Of a DNA stretch of 64,000 nt, positions 27,217-40,900 are shown piece by piece. The translations under genes and the position numbers were made by a program. Below the pieces are notes generated by a model that had not been told where the DNA came from, made no database searches, and saw nothing but the letters and a program-made list of their open reading frames with translations. Each line of letters starts with the position of its first letter. Positions within the stretch are counted from its first letter, which is position 1. The stretch spans positions 28,788,625 through 28,852,624 of the forward strand of contig NC_132894.1 of assembly GCF_030463535.1 (NCBI RefSeq), read 5' to 3'. The stretch comes from Salminus brasiliensis. Taxonomy: Eukaryota > Chordata > Actinopteri > Characiformes > Bryconidae.

Positions 27217-30200
27217 CTGATACCAGTCACATTCTAGACCTGCAAATATGCACATGCTTAAAGAACTCACTCTGGGGGGCAACTATATGATAACTATAGG
27301 TGTCACCATGTTTTGGCTGTATTTTAGGGATGCGCTATGTGTTGTGGGAAGACAAATCAGCAGATGGATGTAATTAATAAGTAGAACAAAAGCTGATTTT
27401 ATATCATATTCTATACTGGATGTTTAAATCCCATTTCTGGGACTGTACTTGCAAATGGGTGCAGGTAGTTGGTCAGCACAAGTAATTGAAGACAGACTGT
27501 ATTGCTTACAGATTTGGCAAAGCTGAAGAAACTTTTTGTCTCGCCAGTCACCATGTTCGACGAACCTGTAAGCATGTAAGTTCAATAACAAAGTCTTAGC
27601 TTCATTTACAACTTTTCTTTAAAGATTAGGTACTGACCAATACATACACTAGCCTATAATATCGGCTGATATTGAGGACCTGTCCATTAAGGTAAATGAG
27701 GTACTCTGTATAGGCTCAACTGGTGAGTTTGAACCCAAAACACCATCATTTAACTAAAACTACTTGAGTACAAAAATAAACATACAATAAAATATAAACA
27801 AATTTATCATATTTATTCATCAGCTCATGTGAAATTGTTTTAGAATTTACTTTTTCACCCAATCTCACATCTGATCTTAAAAATTTTAAGACCTCTGTTT
27901 TTCTTCACCAGTAGCTGTTTTGCTAAATAAATTACTAATGAAAAAACTGGTGGATTAACCTCTATATGTACACTAGGTTAAATGGTCATCATCAGTTTTA
28001 TCCAAACATAACTTTCAGAACCATTAAGTGCTAAATAAACATAAACCTATAAGTTTGTTGGGCCCTTGAGCAAGACCCTTTACCCTCTCTGCTCCCGGGT
28101 GCTGGAGTTGGCTGCCCACCGCTCTGGGAGTGTGTGTACTTATTGCCCCTAGTTCACTAGTGTGTGTGTGTGTTCACTACCACAGATGGGTTAAATGCGG
28201 AGGACACATTTCGCTGTACAGTGTACAGTGACAAATACGTGCACCTTTACCTTTTTTTTACCTTTGTTTCTCAGTAACATTATTAACCATTTCACAAGTA
28301 CAGTCCCGTAAGTGTACTAATTAGTCTTCCCACAAAATACAGCGCATCCATAAAATGCAGGAATTTTCTGTTCCACCTTAAATGGTGGTGAAGTTACAGT
28401 GGACCATTGCAGTTAGCCAGAACTTACTTGTGAAAGGGTTAAATTATTTAATAGCCAAGTTATTGTTTGTGGTTTATCTGAGTTTGTAAGCTTGTTACAG
28501 TACCTCCAGCACTCTTTCTGGAGTTCTGTCAGTTTTCTTTTTGTTGATTTAGCTTTTCTACCTGATGTAACAAGGCTCAAATCAATTTGATATAACCTTG
28601 CCAGTGCCATTAAACTTGCCCATGAAATCACTGAATTAAGAATTACAGCATGTTTCCAAGGAAGAAATGACTTTTATGAACACTAGTGTTAACAAAGTCA
28701 TTACGTAGAACAATTGTCTCAATGCCAGCTGAGGCATGTGTGTAATATGAGTACAATGTGTGTAATATGAGTAATATGTTTTTGACAATGTGTTCTATGA
28801 AGAGAGTGGGAATGTCGTTGTATTTGGAGTTTGGAAGTTTAACATCTGTCATTCTAAGGTGCCTAAAAATGCATAAGGTGAATTTCCTCTTCAAGGATCT
28901 GATGAAAAAAATTGCACACTGACCTTTTGTACGCAACCTGAAACTACAAAAATGTGTGAATCAATTTATGTGCGGAAATATGTGTTCAAACTGATTAATT
29001 TTGTAGCCATATGTGGTTAAACTTAATTATTATTATACTTTTTATTAATTATACCTTATCTCAGCCCTGAGAGATTCCTCCCCAATTAAAAATACTGCCT
29101 AGAAACTAAGGAATTACAAGCTATTAAAGCATGAACACATTTAATATGAATTAACCTCTATTTTGTCCCTACGTGCTGAATGTGGCTGATTTCAAATGAG
29201 GGCCAAGAGGTCATACATTCAAATTCGCCCTCAGTAACATTAGCCAAGTATGCAAGAGTACCCGTTAGCATCTTTCTTTATTCATGAACTCTATGTTTCT
29301 GTAGGTTTCTGTCACAGTCCGCCCTGCCTAATGGACCCTTTCATTTGCCTGGAAGTAAAAACCGTCAATGTGCTTTCTATCATCTTTTAATGCTGGATGT
29401 AATTCTTCACTTCTACCTAGAGTTGTAAAACCATTAGCACTTCTGTCATGCACACTATCACATTTGCAAAGAGCTGTCTTCAGGCACAGGAGGAAAACGA
29501 CCAACCATAGAGGATGTAGGCGCCCAGGGGCTTCAATAGACCCAAGCCTTTCCCCGTGTTCTCACCACAAAGACAGTCCAGAACAATGTCAACTCCATCT
29601 GGAGAGATCCTACAACAGATGAGAAATGCTGTCAGCCATTGTCCTCTGTAGTCTCTAAAAGTTCCTGATTGACTGAAATTTAGAGACTGATACTAATTTC
29701 AAGGAGGTAAACGTTCTGATAAAAGATAATATTAGAAAATACAACTTGATTATAATGTGACAGAAAATGAATCATACTATGTTTTCATTTAACAGTCATG
29801 TTATGGCTAAACTGATTGTCAGCTTTCAACCATGGCCAGTAATAAACATAGCTGTCATATACAGTAGTAGTAACAGATGTGAGCAACCGCTAATGATCAG
29901 CTTCATAGTTTCTACAAAACTTAATGTGAAACTATTCAATCCTTCAAATAAATCATATCAGAAGTGTGTGTTTGTTACAATATAAAACAAGCCACTAAAT
30001 ATCACTCAAATTTACTTTCAGCAGAGGTATTTTCATTGGGATCTCAATAAAGCACTGGTCACTGAAACTGAGTGGATTTTGTTGGAGTTCGAATAAAATA
30101 GCTGTTGATTATGTTTACTAAAATATCACAGAAAAAAAGAGAAGACATCGGAGGAGAAGCAAACCGAGGCAGAAGGAGGCTATGTGTAAGCCACAGCCTA

Positions 30201-31889
30201 GATGCCGCGCAGAAACATACACTGGTCTTAAAGTGGTGCAACAGTCTAACAGCCTGTTTGTGAAGAGACAGGAGATCACAAGTTCAAATCCTGTCAACAC
30301 CACAACCCTCCATGTCAGAAGTCTGAGAATAGGAAGGCCTCCAGCCATGTAATGAGGGTAAAATCAGCAGTCCTAATCAGCAGATGGGAATAAACAGTAT
30401 ACAAACAGTGGAGGAGGAATACAGACTGACTGAGATGCAGAGTAGAACTTACAACTTTTGTTTTGTCAAATCTACAAAAAAATATATAAAACACTAGAAA
30501 ACACTACAATAAATGCAAATGAATCTACATACAGTAAGAAAAATAATAAGATGCAAGAACAACAATTAAAGTTTGTTTGATTTTTTTTCTTTTTGATACC
30601 AGCACAGCTGGTTCGACCTGAGGAGCACCGACTACCCAAACCAGTCATTCGATGACAACTACAATTAATACTGGTCATCCTTGAGGAGATGTTTGGAACA
30701 TCTGGTACAACAAACACATTTACACATGTAAAAACACTGCTTACCGTATTCATATTATCTGTATATGAAGGGCTCATACTGCGGAATACAGCTTTGAATA
30801 CATTGTGGTTATTGCTCATGATCCTTACTTACTGGTCAAGCGACAACACATAAGGCTCAGAAACGGTGCTTGATTAATGCTAAGTGTGTTTTCAATGGTG
30901 TGCTGCGCAAACAAGAAGAACCGAAAAGGAATGAGAACCATGTCATTAAGATCAAGTGGTCCTAATGCCTTCTGTTCTGTTTGCTGCTCAGACCGCCTGC
31001 GCAGCGGTCTTGTGATGCCCAGAGCTGCTATTGTAAAAGGACCAACTCGAGAGCAATTTAATTTTGCTTTTCTCCTGATCCTGAGAGGAATGTGGGGCCA
31101 TGGAGATGAAAGCAGTATTAATCTCCCCTCTGCTACTCATTTTACTTCGATTTATTAGCACACTAATATGCACCGGGGCTGCATTTGGGCTGTATCAATC
31201 AGCACTATGGAGCTACCCAAGCTTAGCTTGTATCTCTGAGGTTTTTAATATTAATTGTAAGAAGCACCGTCACTGAGTGGAATCTTACTGGAGCTGCTGG
31301 AGAACCGCTCAGGTAGTCGGACTGTAAAATAAGCTGAAAGCCACTGACAACGCAGTGCATTCTGTTAATAAGAACTATAAGACTATTTAGCAGAAGATCC
31401 ATCGATACGGTAATGATTTTTTCCTCCAGTGTGAAATCACATTAAGTAATGTCCTAGGGGAAGTCCACTGCAAGCCAGCCACTCCACATCTCCATCCCTC
31501 TAGCCTCCGTGTGTGTGTGTGTGTGTGTTTGCTTGAGAGAGCCTTCTGGTTTCCCTCCTTACATTAAGCCGCTAGTTTTGCAGCCAAGCGGAGTGTTGCC
31601 ATGGGGACCATAGCCGCACCACTCCAGAGAAGGTAACTGGTGACGTGTCTGCCTCCTCAGACCAGCACCGGCCTCCGAGCATGACTCACATTATCATATC
31701 CTCATCATCCACTCGTTCCATAGCCGCGTGAGCTGGCCATCTCTCAGATCATCTCTTACAGTACCAGCCCAGAGCAAAACCTACACAGCCCCATCTGAAC
31801 TCTGAAAAAACACTAAAGGAATGGAAATGGTCTACTTTTGTTTCCGATGTTCCTGTACATACAGTAACCACAGCAACACGACTCAAACC

Positions 31890-31942
<53 letters not shown>

Positions 31943-34900
31943 CGGTACTTTGACTAATCTATAAAGTGCTAATAATATTTGTGGCTTGTTTTATACTGTA
32001 ACAAACAGACAAGGTGTGAAGAAATCCATAAAAGTTCAAGGATTTAAAGCAACATTATGCATTAGCAATTGTCCCTCTCATTGCCACTGCCACTCTGGGC
32101 TGGAACGCTGCTACTGCACTATGTGTGTTTAGTGGAACAGCACGAGAACTCTTACAAGAACTGCTCCTTTCATGGTTTCTCTATCCTTAAGCTTGTCAAC
32201 AAATGCACATGTACAGCTGTCTATAACAGGGGGCTTCAAGGTGCGACCTGTGTTCACAACAATGCTGTAAAGGTTAACTGCACTCCACGGCTGCAGGGGG
32301 TGCACAGGAGCAAATAAATGCCAATTCTTGCATCTATTTGCATAGCATGGTAGCATGGTGGCTCAGGTGGGAAAACAAACCCCAATCTGCCTTATTAAGG
32401 GCAGCTGTGTTAACCATTTTGCTAAACCAGCTAGACACGGTTGAGCTGATGGTTACCATCTGCTCACTTCTATTACACCAACAGAAGCTGAACTGGTCAA
32501 ACATAAAGCACCACCATGGCACCAAGAAGTCTTTCAAAAGGAAAAGCCTTCTATCTATCATAATCTATCTATGTGTTCATCTATATATCTATCTATCTGT
32601 TTATTTGTCCATCTATCTATATGTTTATTTGTCTATCTATCTATCTGTTTATTTGTCCATCTATCTATATGTTTATTTGTCTATCTATCTATCTGTTTAT
32701 TTGTCTATCTATCTATTTATCTATCTATCTGTTTATTTGTCTATCTATTTATTCTATCTATTCTATAATATTAGCAATTGAGGCAAAGTTACAGACGCAG
32801 CAAAAGTGATTTTTCAACCTTTCGGGGGTGCACTAGCCAGGTTTGGAACAGCAAAAGTATAATTAATTGCCATAACATGGCCATTGTTGGACAAGTCACT
32901 TGTTTTAACAAAATGCTATAAGGTGCAGGTCTGTAAAAATGTTTGTAGATAAAAGAAAAGTAGTAGAGTTAATTTGCACTTTCAGATATTAGACAACTGA
33001 CAATCATCTGATCTGTTATAATTTACGTTTGGCAACTGACAATAAGAACACTCATGTATAGCACTGATTAACTAAATCTGTTAGTATCGGGTATCAGCCT
33101 AAATGATCTTGAGTGTTTAGCTCCTTAAAACTGGTATCATCATCAGCCATAAATAATTCATATCGTCACTGACAGAGCAACACGAATCCACTATTGGAAG
33201 GCAACACAAAGACTATTCATATTGAAACTAGACCAGTTGAGTCCTTACTTTCTAACTTCTGCTACATAGTCCACATTTCTGTCAAACAGATGAGTGACGG
33301 AGTGTCGGATGGCTTCGTGTTTGAAGGTAGAGGCCGTGCCGAAAACGGTGACATTGGGAATGGTGGAACACAGCTGAGCAACAGCTTGACCCTGGAGGAC
33401 AAAAAGAACAGACAAGAGCTTGGATGTAAAAAAAATAGACAACAGCAGTGCTGAGGAATGAAGTGCGTCAGTGAAGCAGCTTGAAACATTACCGCAATGT
33501 CTGTTTTTCAGAATGGAAATCTTGGTGGTAAAACAAGTGATAATACAAAGGCCACAGGTTTATGTGAGTAATACACCAGAACCATGACAGCAATCTCAGT
33601 TTCTTCAAAGATAGGCTGACTCAGCATTTAATTAGCATAAACTACCATTTACTGAACAAGAAGAGTGCCAGCAAATATCAATAATACCCACACACACACA
33701 CACACACGAGACCACATTTACAGTCACGACCAAAACAGCTGCATGTAATACACCTGAACTTAACATTAAATGAACTGAACATAAGATTGAACTTAATTAA
33801 CTGCCTCCTAACTTTGCTATGACAAGGGATGTGGGAAAATATAGATATTTGCAAATATTGGTGGCAGTTAGTGGGTCATTTTGTGTTGTGTTTAAACCCC
33901 AACCACTAAATAGCAGTGTTGAACTCTGTGTTCAACTAGGCGTTATGGCGGTTCATTGTGTACACTGTTTAAAATTCGTTCTACAATCAAAATACGAAGT
34001 ACGAAGGAAATTTAGCAGCGTGATTTATACGCATCACAAACAGCTCAAACTCTTAGCATTGTGTTGCTATTGACAGTAGGCTAGTACACAAATGCTCCTG
34101 AGCGACCCATTCACATCTACCTCATTTCAAGTAAGCCCTGCTTGGAGGTCTTACAGGATATTTAGGAGAGGTCGTCAGTCAGCGGAGTCTTTGAGACAAG
34201 CAGCTACAATTGCAGTAAATTACATAACTCTCTCTCTCTCTCTCACTCTCTATCTCTCTCTCTCTCTCTCTCTTTCTCTTTACACACACTTACTTGCGGG
34301 GTGCCAAGCATTTTCTGAACACACTACGATAATTTGAGAAACGAAAGGCTTTCTAGGGTAAAACTGAACTTTAAGCATGGTTTATTTATATATTTTGTAA
34401 ATATTTAAATCTTTATTATTTAGCTTTATCATTTTATTATATAATTATATATGTATAAATCATTTATAATTTAGCTTTATTATTTAGTACAAATATCTGA
34501 TATACACTTTTGTTGTTAAATACGTGTATATAAGTAGTGAAGTAAGCCACTGTTACCCTATAAATACAGGCCTACTGTTTCTCATTTTTATTGACAAAAA
34601 ATAATTAATATATGAATTAATTAAAGTACAGTGATATACCGTAAAAACAGTGATATGCCACTAAATACAACCAAAAATGTACCGCTCAGTCCTAGTATTG
34701 CAATTTGTAGTGCTTTATTGAATCGTAACCCCTGTGTCATGACATGTACAGATTGTATTGCCTTGTTCCTGCCAATACACCAATGCTGCCAGGCCTAGCT
34801 GTACAGGACTTAAAAGGTACAGATGAGCCGTATGAGAAAATTCCATACATTGTACCACGGAATTTGCTCTGCTCTACAGAACTATGGAATTTCTTTAGAT

Positions 34901-37900
34901 CGCTCATAAAAGAGCAACCACTCTAGGTTGCCCAACTCGCAACTCAGGATCACATGCCTTTATAACAGCTGTATACCAGCTAAAGGCAGGTCTTAGTGCA
35001 TTATCAATGGTTAGGGCAGAGTCCTGTTTCAGCTAGGAATCAGTGTGAACTGGGACCACACATCACTCTTACATAACTCCTCTTTGTGCCTTTCACACTA
35101 AACCTAGTTCAGTCAAACACTCCAGCAGATTCCATCTTCTCTCAGTAGGCACTTTTCTCTGGTCCAAGACCTGCAGACCATAGCAGACTATGGTTAAGGT
35201 TTGAGTACAACATAGACTGAATTAGACTGGAGCTAGATTGGTCCATACCAAACAAAGTAGGTATGAAAGCACCCTAGACTGAGACTGCTTTATGAGACTG
35301 AGTATGTATCCTTGCTAAGGACAGGCCTCTGGGCCTCATCAATGGTTAGGACAGAGGGCTTTTTCAGCTAGTAATCAGTGTGAACTGGGACCACACACTA
35401 GTCTTACATAACTCCTCTTCGTGCCCTAGCTCAGCCAAACACTGCAGCTGACACCATCCTCTCTCTCAGGAAGTATTTTTCTTCATGTCTTTATGAGGAT
35501 GCTCCGCTGTAGCAAAGTTCTGGACCTGTAAGTGAATTGATTTCTGAGCTAAGGTTGCTGATGTGTCCAGCTCTCCTGGTATTATTTGATGACTCTGCTA
35601 TTGGGCTATGGCTGGTTCAATGGCCACTACGAAAACAATTGTGAAACCAAACTGAGGGTCTAATATTCCACTGAAGAATACCTGTTAGACAAAGTAGTAA
35701 TTCTTGCCTAGACAACTTGAGCCAATCGATTCTTCCCCAATATTTTAAACGTCTGGTTGTCATGCTTTCATATGCAATCACACACGTTTTAATCATATCT
35801 TAAACTGGATTAACTGGAGAAAGCCTTTAACCACCCTCATGAAAGGTGGACCTTCATCCACCTTTGTCAGGAACCCTGTCTAAAGCCCTACTCGGACAGG
35901 ATTAGTTGTACATAGGGAGGTGGGGTGACGTAATTATTACCAGAGTTTCTCAGTGATTTTAGAGCTGTTCGGCTTCGCCATGTCAGCCATTTAACGGACG
36001 GCACATCTTCTGCCTTATATAAAACAAGTTGTGAAGCTAACCTTAGGTTATAATAGGTCAGTCCCATGCAAATTAACATGTGGGTAAATTTCCCGTCATA
36101 CCCTGTGGAAAGGAGTTTTTCATGCTTTCCCTTCAGTATGGTGGTGCCTGAGGATTGAGCTTTTATCTTGCCTGGTACAAATACCTCAGGTTATGAACAT
36201 GTAGCTGCTGATTTTCAAACAAAAATGTCATTATTACTATAAGCGAGTTATACGATTGGTTTTTGTGACGGCACTGCGCCAGTCGAGTAGCCACTCCCAT
36301 CTTGGTCATTTACACCGAGATTTCTTATCACGTGCTTCCTGCAGTAAAATTACATTACTCCACCTCCCCATGTACAACTAATCCCATCCAAATAGAGCTT
36401 AAGGCTCTTGTCACACTAGTTCATTTACTAAAATCTGACATGCCCTGTTTCGGCTGTCTGCTTCAGTGCTGCCCTAACCCTGTAATCCAGTTCCATGCTG
36501 TCCTGCTTCATATATTGGCTTTGTATTTGTTCACAGCAAGATGACGCTGCATACCTGTGCACGTGACTGTTTCACTGAGCATGTGTTCTGGATTTACTCC
36601 CATTCTCATACTCCCATGATTTTGAACATTTTGAACAAGTTTTTGCTTAAACCATTTCCCACTACTTGACTTCCTAGTCCTTGTATTTCTTGTTGGTTGA
36701 CCAAGGGAGTCTTGGTTCCTCTCAAGGTTTTTCCTCTCACTCTGAGAGAATTTATCCTTGCCACTGTCGCCACTGTCTGCTGTAAAGCTGCTTTGTGACA
36801 GTGTTTGTTGTACAAATACATTCTGAATTACACCGAATTGAATTGTCTTGCATTGCTGACATGCTATCTTTTTCATTTGGTGAAGTTAGCTTCACATTCC
36901 ATTCATTATGTCCTTTGTTTGGCCAGATATCTGTCAGAAATACCAGCGCCCTGTTACATATACCTTCTGTATTTTAGCTTTCCCAAGAATCTCACAGTAT
37001 AAAATCCAGACATCTCCTTCACATACAGAACATTTTTGATGAAACATACTATCTGCCCCTGATGTTGCATAAAAATAGGGACTTGTTAGGGTGAATTTAA
37101 CCAATCTAACTAAAACATTCTGTAGTCCATGTGACAAAATCTGCTGCAAGAACAATATGAGAGCCTGTTAAAGGTCTGATTTTAACAGGCAGACGTGGAC
37201 AGCACAGCACTGATGTGCACTGGGAAAAGCTTGTTCGGCATGGACTGTTGTAAAAATGTGTTCCCACCAGCTGTAAACTTCACCACAGCTTACTTGGATC
37301 TGGTCCAAGATCTGCTGACCACAGCAGACAATGGTCCAGATGTTTGTTGAACACTCAAGCACAACGTTTGATTGGTCCGTGCCAAACAAGGTAAGTGTGA
37401 AAGCACCCTGGTAACAATACCCTGGCTACATAACACAACTACAAGTATTTGTGAGTACTTGTTTGTGAAAAATCTCATCTGAAAGTTTCCTAACCCCTCT
37501 CTTTTGCCCCTCTCCAACCTAAGAGGTGTATTTTTTATGGTAGATTCTGTTACCCTGAAGTGTTTATTTTTCTATTTCAAAAACCAATCCAACCAAATCC
37601 ACTTATCTCCCTTCAAAAGCACATGCGTAAGGTAGAAAAATGCATTCACCATCATAAACTATGCATTTAGGCTGCCACGCAAGCAGAATGCTCAGTACAT
37701 CTGATCCTCATAGTCTGCTTTTCTAACACAAGTCAAATAACATTTGGGGCCACAAGGACTTAGCAGGCTACTCTACTGAAGCTTTACATTAACTTACTGT
37801 TATTTACACTGGCTTAGCTGAACCTCAAGGTTTCCATTATTAAAGAAATGTCTAAAACAATCCTAAAATACTTGAGTGGAGGAATCCTAATATCAGATTT

Positions 37901-40900
37901 TTTGCTTTTGCCAGGTGCTCCTTCGGTGTCCCCAAAGCCACCCTGAGGCAAACAGGCTTACCACTCCACCTCCAGCTGAGTGAACCAATACAGACATCCC
38001 CTCCCGGAGATTGGCCACTTCAAACAGCATCATGTAGGCAGCCACAAAGTTCATGCAGAAGGCTGCCGCCTCGGGGAAAGTCATCTCATCAGGGATCTTA
38101 TAAACCCAGTCCAGCGGTGTACACACCACCTCAGCCCAGGCGTTATAGTTCACGAAGGCCATCACGCGGTCACCAATCTAAAAGCAGGCAAAGACACAGA
38201 TCAGATACTGTGAGAGGGGTAAAGAGAAGCTAGTGGGGTTAGGGTAGTGTTTTCTCATTTGCAGAACATCCATATTAGCATATTCAGTTTCCATGTTATA
38301 TTAGCATATGTAAGTGAAGTATGTCTGTTCCCTTTCACTGTTCAAAAATGTGCACAAAATCATAAAGACATTACCCGTAAAACATCTGTGCTCTGAGAAT
38401 ATACTGTAACCATGTATTAACCATTTATTTAGATAGTCCACACATTTTCACAGGCTTAAAAAGTAATTGGACACTCTAACTCTAAACATAAGGATTATTT
38501 TTAATACTACAATGCACATCCTTTGCAGACAATGTCAGCCTGAAGCCTAAAAACCCATGGACATCTTTAAATGCTGAGTTTCCTCCCTTGAGATGCTTTG
38601 CTAGGTTTTTTCTACTTCAGCTGTCTTCAGCTGCTGCCTGTTAATGGGTTTTTCTTCCTTTAGTTTTGACTTTAGTAAGTGAAAAACAGTTGGGTTGAGG
38701 TTAGGAGGCTGACTCGTCATTTAAGGACTCTGGCATTTTATTTCTTTGCCTTAAGAAGCTTTTAATAGTCATATCATCAGTAATCACCACTGACCTGGTC
38801 CACTGCCAGCCATACAGTGCCTCCACCATGTTTAACAGACAATGTGATATGCTTCGCGTCATGTACTTTATGTATACATCATGTATTATAGTTTTACATT
38901 TAACTCACTGAGAAACATTATCATAACAAATATAACAAAATAATATATATAATCATATTTATTTAACAGGGTAATTGAAGTGTTTGAGAAAAAAAGGTTG
39001 GCTGTGTCTGAAAGGTAATAAATGCTGCCTACTCAGGCAGTATTCAAAGGCAGGAAGGTATCAAGTCATCAAGTCCAAATCAAATGTTTGTATAAATTCC
39101 TGCCGCTAAGATACCTTCAGCTTGCCTATTTGTGAGAGAAACATTAAAGTATCCTTTGCAGCCCTGTCCCAGGATCCTCTGATCCTAGCGCCAGTTTGTC
39201 TTGAGAGAAAAAGCAACATGGTGTACAAGCAGAAATCTGTACAAATGTAAGTCATAAATGTTAATATAAAAAAATATTCTTTTATGACGAGAAATTGAAA
39301 AGTGTAATCCGGATTTTGGCTTTTTATGTTTCAAGAACATAAACTTGGGTCTTCATCCACACCGGTTTATGAAAAGCGTTGAACTAAGCTTAACTATAAA
39401 TAGGCCATGAAGCTACAAAGCTAGCACTACAAATAAATAGTAAAAGAAGGAGAAACCCAACATTTGGAAATGACCTCTACAGAAATACTGTAGAGGGTCC
39501 TGACGCAGCAATAGGCCAAATACCCTTCAATCTGTTTGCAAAACTGATCATCAGTTAGTGGACAAGTCTGTTATTTCTGCCCAAGGGTGTCACCAATTAC
39601 TGGAGGTTTTTTCTGACAGATATTTAATGCATTATTTTCCTCAATAAATAAATGTACTCCAATGTTTTTTTTATTTATTTATGTGGGTTCTCTATATTAA
39701 CCGTTAAATGAAAATCTGATCATATCAGATCATATGTATGCAGACATACAGAAAACTGTGAATGGCTCAGAATCATCCTAACAGCACTGTATCCTATTCA
39801 GTCAGCAGCTGTTTAACTGCACTTAAGAAAGAGTGCTTCAGCTCAGACAGCTTTCTGAATGAGGCACAATACATCAGAACAAGCAGCTAACCAACACTTT
39901 CATTTACATATACAGGTCATTTACATATATCAGTCATATACTTTTATTGGTTAGCAACCGTGTGCATTAAAAATGTAATTTCTAGGGCTGACCAATATAA
40001 AGATTTTGTTATTAGTACCATTATCAGAAAATGCTGATAACTAAAAATCAACAGAAATTTATATGTGTGTTTTCATTTTGGTTAAACAATCTTTAAGGGA
40101 CCATATCTTCCAACAATCTTTAAACAAACTACATACATAAAGTATCAAACATCTAAAAATATAAGCAAATGCTTGACTTCTGAATCAAAAATGATGCTGT
40201 GTGTATTGTTACACCCATATTAATCAACAGAGTGTAATATTTGTATTTTAGCATTTTATAATTTTGGTTAAACAGTCTTTAGGGGACCATATCTTCAACA
40301 ATATTTAAAATTGTTTTTAAAAATCACTTACAACATTTTTGTGACTTTATTCTCAACGTTATTCTCAACTTCTTTTCATCATATACAATCAAAAAAATCT
40401 GTTTTTGGTACTGTGAGTGTATGAGTGTGCTACAATGTCTACGTACCTCAAAGCCTGTAGTGTTTTCTCCCATAGCCTCCACTATTCCAGAACATTCAAA
40501 TCCAGGCACAAGAGGTGTTTTAGGAGGATTATCGATATTCCCTTGACGTACCATAAGGTCGAGGAAATTCAACCCGCTGAAAAAATGAAATGTCAGGGTC
40601 ACAATCCCACAATCACAGTCCTCTGCATTAGTACCATTTCACCTGTTCATGATTTTCACATTCTGATTTTTTTTTGGCAAACAAAGATGTACTTTTCATG
40701 ACATTATTCATTTTAATCCAATATATATTATTTTAATTTCTGAAATGATATCCTTGTATGTTATACATTATATAACACTACTTGTATAAACAGAACTGAA
40801 TACACCTTTAAATATCCAGCATGAATCTACAGAAGAATTCTATAGAAACCTAATGACTAGGATCTGTGTTACTGTGTTGGTGATAAGAACCAGGGTTCAC

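Larger units (their letters stand above)
29610..33248. other. vat1l intron 4
   Basis: 3.6 kb. Holds a tRNA-derived SINE (30225-30345), a GT microsatellite near 31510, a CA/TA microsatellite (31895-31942), a dispersed-repeat copy (32040-32340), another SINE on the minus strand (32345-32500) and a CTAT array (32549-32766). The remaining sequence shows no gene. Confidence 0.6.
33392..37961. other. vat1l intron 3
   Basis: 4.6 kb. Contains a CA tract (33690-33709), a CT tract (34225-34283), two direct copies of a dispersed repeat (34983-35280, 35318-35480), a third copy (37240-37412) and a 3'-end-like teleost repeat (36500-36850). No exon seen. Confidence 0.6.
38178..40446. other. vat1l intron 2
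   Basis: 2.3 kb with a Tc1/mariner remnant (38440-38890) and a short direct duplication at 40075-40123 and 40262-40311. Otherwise AT-rich with no signal I can support. Confidence 0.55.

Noticed and set aside
30230..30300. tRNA gene
   Set aside because: A-box and B-box-like motifs present but the cloverleaf stems do not close; fits a SINE head. The same applies to 18831 and 47925.
32338..32781. 147-codon Tyr/Leu/Ser repeat protein
   Set aside because: Pure translation of the CTAT microsatellite.
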